From NCBI GenBank assembly GCA_029261375.1, contig JAJDBL010000428.1, positions 1 through 7,188 on the forward strand: a stretch of DNA of 7,188 nt. The letters run 5' to 3'. Numbering within the stretch: position 1 is the stretch's first letter; each line of letters begins with the position of its first letter. The stretch is from Nitrospirales bacterium. GTDB taxonomy: Bacteria; Nitrospirota; Nitrospiria; Nitrospirales; UBA2166. A program made the position numbers and the translations under genes. Positions 5,620 to 7,188 of this stretch are shown here, piece after piece. The notes below the pieces were generated by a model. It was not told the origin of the DNA. It worked only from the letters and a program-made list of their open reading frames with translations, and ran no database searches.

Positions 5620-5721
5620 ATGATGACTGAAGACATACCCATTAACACGCATAGCCAGTTGTCAACCACCGAAGCCATACAACCACGGGTGTCCCTTCAC
5701 CCATCGCGCAGAGGTACGTGA
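5620..5721 (+). CDS. Possible 33-residue ORF overlapping no neighbour
   Basis: The ATG at 5620 directly follows the TGA of the DUF4188 gene (TGAATG), with AGGA at 5610-5613 as a possible ribosome-binding site, so translation could be coupled. The product, starting MMTEDIPINTHSQL and ending HPSRRGT, is polar with no recognisable motif. It ends 6 nt before the next gene and may be a chance frame in a short gap. Confidence 0.25.
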   Translation: MMTEDIPINTHSQLSTTEAIQPRVSLHPSRRGT

Positions 5722-5727
5722 CCTCAG

Positions 5728-6156
5728 ATGCCACCACTACGCCCTGTGCTTGAAACGTGGTTTCGACGTGTGTGGAACGAGGAAGATACCCAAGCCATTG
5801 ATGAACTGTTCATTCCTGACGGCTTGGCTCAAGGGTTCGGTCCAACTGCGCTGGTTGGCCCCGAACAATTCAAGCCCTTCCACCAGGCTGTCTGCGCCCT
5901 GCTTTCAGACATCGATATCACCATTGAAAAGAGCGGCGAATCGGATGACTGGATCTCCGTCGTGTGCACCCTTCGTGCAAACAGCGAGAAGACGGGAAAG
6001 GCCATTACCATCACCGGAAGCGTCTTTGCACGAATTGTTGACGGCGTTCTCAGAGAAGCCTACAACCATTGGGATTCTATGAGCCTTTATGAACAGCTTG
6101 CCTTGCTACCCCTTCATGCCTTCATGACGGGACTTCAAGGAAAACGTATTGCCTAG
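5728..6156 (+). CDS. NTF2-like / SnoaL-type small protein
   Basis: This is a 142-residue cytoplasmic protein. Its opening helix (VLETWFRRVWNEEDTQAIDELF) followed by DGLAQGFG, VGPEQFKPFHQAVCALLSDIDITIE and the strand-rich second half (ISVVCTLRANSEKTGKAITITGSVFARIVDGVLREAYNHWDSMSLYEQL) follow the cone-shaped fold of NTF2-like, SnoaL-like proteins. The final A-Y-NHWD-x-x-x-LYEQL pattern is typical of the ester-cyclase/SnoaL group. These small proteins bind varied hydrophobic ligands or act as cyclases, isomerases or hydrolases; no specific substrate can be read here. The ribosome-binding site is weak: GAGG (5711-5714) lies 13 nt from the ATG. It lies downstream of the DUF4188 gene and 40 nt before the fluoride channel, so all may share a transcript, though no shared pathway is evident. 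Confidence 0.75.
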   Translation: MPPLRPVLETWFRRVWNEEDTQAIDELFIPDGLAQGFGPTALVGPEQFKPFHQAVCALLSDIDITIEKSGESDDWISVVCTLRANSEKTGKAITITGSVFARIVDGVLREAYNHWDSMSLYEQLALLPLHAFMTGLQGKRIA

Positions 6157-6196
6157 CCACAGGGGCATGCGAATCCCTCATCGCGTGACATAACGC

Positions 6197-6589
6197 ATGT
6201 CTGGATCATTGGTAGGCCAAGCGATCATTGTCGGATTAGGCGGATTTATAGGATCCGCCGCGCGCTTTACGGCCACCGGCCTCGTCCAACGCCTGTTTCC
6301 ACTCAGCACGTTTCCATATGGGACGCTCGTGGTCAATGTGATCGGGTGTCTGGCCATTGGGTTCGTTGCCGGACTGCTGGAACTGCGCGAGATCCTTACG
6401 CCATCACAGCGGCTCTTCCTGCTGGTCGGCGTGTTGGGAGGCTTTACGACATTCTCGGCGTTTGCCTACGAAACCCTGAATCTGATGCAGGCATCCGATA
6501 TTGCGCGTGCAATCGCTAATGTGGCGGCGCAGGTCATTCTCGGATTGCTGGCTGCATGGCTGGGATATCTAACCGCTCAATCTCTCTGA
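6197..6589 (+). CDS. crcB: Fluoride ion channel FluC (CrcB)
   Basis: At 130 residues it has the usual length for one subunit of the dual-topology dimeric channel that exports fluoride from the cytoplasm. Four membrane segments are visible at about 8-28, 42-62, 71-95 and 104-126. Signatures in order are GGFIGSAARF (15-24, including the conserved Arg), YGTLVVNVIGC (41-51, with the pore Asn at 47) and GGFTTFSAF (81-89), the family hallmark around the helix break that carries the Phe-box and the structural sodium site. ATG 6197 is the only sensible start; no clear Shine-Dalgarno sequence precedes it, so translation may depend on the upstream gene 40 nt away. I see no fluoride riboswitch in that short gap. 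It is followed by a repeat element rather than an obvious terminator. Confidence 0.95.
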   Translation: MSGSLVGQAIIVGLGGFIGSAARFTATGLVQRLFPLSTFPYGTLVVNVIGCLAIGFVAGLLELREILTPSQRLFLLVGVLGGFTTFSAFAYETLNLMQASDIARAIANVAAQVILGLLAAWLGYLTAQSL

Positions 6590-6599
6590 GACACCGGCT

Positions 6600-6743
6600 G
6601 GGGCGTTGAAAAAGCATGCCCTGAGTCTTTCCGAAGGGGCCACCAGCGGGGTGCTTGGTCCGTTGTCGTGCTCACGTACCTCCGGGTACGCTCCGCGCAC
6701 CAACGTCCCTACGGCCTTGCTAGACCACCTTTTTGAACACCCC
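6600..6743. mobile_element. MITE-like element with 15-bp imperfect terminal inverted repeats
   Basis: The ends GGGGCGTTGAAAAAG (6600-6614) and CTTTTTGAACACCCC (6729-6743) are inverted with 13 of 15 matches and bound 144 bp without a reading frame. The interior contains CGTACC-TCCG-GGTACG, a compact hairpin, and GCCC...GGGC near the left end. Short length, inverted termini and internal palindromes fit a non-autonomous miniature element. No clear target-site duplication is visible. It lies directly after the fluoride channel gene, where its hairpins might also end transcription. Confidence 0.55.
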
Positions 6744-6783
6744 TCCTAGCACACATAGCCACAAGACTACTACCGGATGGCGC

Positions 6784-6803
6784 GAAGCACGAGAACGTGC
6801 TTC
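6784..6803. promoter_or_regulatory. Dyad GAAGCAC-N6-GTGCTTC, candidate activator site
   Basis: A perfect 7-bp inverted repeat is centred about 95 bp upstream of the start predicted for the sigma-54 promoter at 6863-6878. That is within the usual range for enhancer-binding activators. The sequence differs from the AAGTGT dyads near 4850-5050, so if real it would bind a different regulator. A hairpin with no T tract is the alternative reading. Confidence 0.4.
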
Positions 6804-6862
6804 CCTCACTCAACGGCTCTTTATCGAATCGCTGAGACTCAAGCGGACAGTGTTGTAATGAG

Positions 6863-6878
6863 TGGCAAATCTCTTGCA
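6863..6878 (+). promoter_or_regulatory. Sigma-54 (RpoN) -24/-12 promoter of the CBS-domain gene
   Basis: TGGCAAATCTCTTGCA keeps TGGCA and TTGCA intact, with GG and GC exactly 10 bases apart. The predicted start is about 6889, giving a 46-nt leader before the ATG at 6935. The strength of the match, its position and orientation, and the dyad about 95 bp upstream support it. Confidence 0.7.
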
Positions 6879-6934
6879 AACATGTCATGCTGCGCCGAAA
6901 TTCTCATTAATTGCCCACACAGCGAGGTGCCGCG

Positions 6935-7188
6935 ATGCTTGTCGAATCGATCATGACCACGAAGGTCGTTACGGTCGAAATGGATGATACGCTCCAGAGG
7001 ATTCGCGAGATTTTTGACTCACAATCGTTTCATCATCTGCTTGTCGTGGACCAGTACGAACTGGTCGGCATCGTTTCAGATCGTGATCTCCTCAAGCACA
7101 TCAGCCCCTTCGCGAATACAAACTCAGAGACCGAGCGCGATGTCGGCACCTTAAAAAAGCGCGTGCATCAGATCATGACTCGAAACCC
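6935..7188 (+). CDS. CBS-domain protein, N-terminal part (3' end beyond window)
   Basis: Eighty-four full codons are visible from ATG 6935, with GAGG (6924-6927) 7 nt upstream. Residues 1-55 are a first CBS motif: VESIMTTKVVTVEMDDTL, then IREIFDSQSFHHLLVVD, LVGIVSDRDLLKHISPF. A polar linker (about 58-76) leads into KRVHQIMTRN, the start of a second CBS motif, so a paired (Bateman) module is expected. Such modules bind adenine nucleotides and sense energy state or control a partner domain. Whether another domain follows cannot be seen. The sigma-54-type promoter upstream points to activator-dependent expression, and the gene is probably not part of the fluoride-channel transcript. Confidence 0.9.
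   Translation, partial: MLVESIMTTKVVTVEMDDTLQRIREIFDSQSFHHLLVVDQYELVGIVSDRDLLKHISPFANTNSETERDVGTLKKRVHQIMTRN

Noticed and set aside
6157..6196. Fluoride riboswitch before the fluoride channel gene
   Set aside because: The gap is only 40 nt and I cannot see the conserved crcB-motif segments in it or in the end of the preceding gene.

Overview
The window looks like a chromosomal segment of a Gram-negative, moderately GC-rich environmental bacterium. The gene set fits a Nitrospira-like member of the Nitrospirota: a PEP-CTERM exported protein, YadA-head-like secreted repeat proteins, CBS-domain and DUF4188 proteins, and intergenic repeat elements. This taxonomic guess is inference from gene content, and no marker gene is present.

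Left half (1-4602, all minus strand). Three paralogous secreted proteins lie in a row, read from right to left: 2604-3620 (intact), 1237-2424 (long repeat domain, signal peptide out of frame) and 1-593 (N-terminal part only, running off the left edge). Each encodes a signal peptide, an alpha-helical stretch and a conserved linker. The two whose 3' ends are visible continue into tandem 15-residue beta-roll repeats (10 and 17 units) and a shared DW-x-AG-x-LFE end. A roughly 600-bp mosaic of small palindromic repeats separates the first two, and an intrinsic terminator ends the middle gene. Upstream of the trio, beyond a cluster of strong hairpins, is a gene for a short exported protein with a PEP-CTERM sorting tail.

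Regulatory centre (4603-5136). The PEP-CTERM gene has what reads as a complete sigma-54 promoter. There is a -24/-12 element, a perfect IHF-consensus match about 63 bp upstream of the predicted start, and three copies of a dyad AAGTGT-N12-ACACTT spaced 89-90 bp apart (about -147, -237 and -326). This is the most striking structure in the window. It would place the surface protein under an enhancer-binding activator, as reported for the PrsK/PrsR-RpoN control of PEP-CTERM proteins in other bacteria.

Right half (5137-7188, all plus strand). A DUF4188 protein, a possible 33-residue ORF, an NTF2/SnoaL-like protein, and a FluC/CrcB fluoride channel are followed by a 144-bp MITE-like element. A second sigma-54-type promoter then precedes a CBS-domain protein cut by the right edge. 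The four main genes are not obviously one pathway. The second -24/-12 element suggests that RpoN control is used more than once in this neighbourhood.
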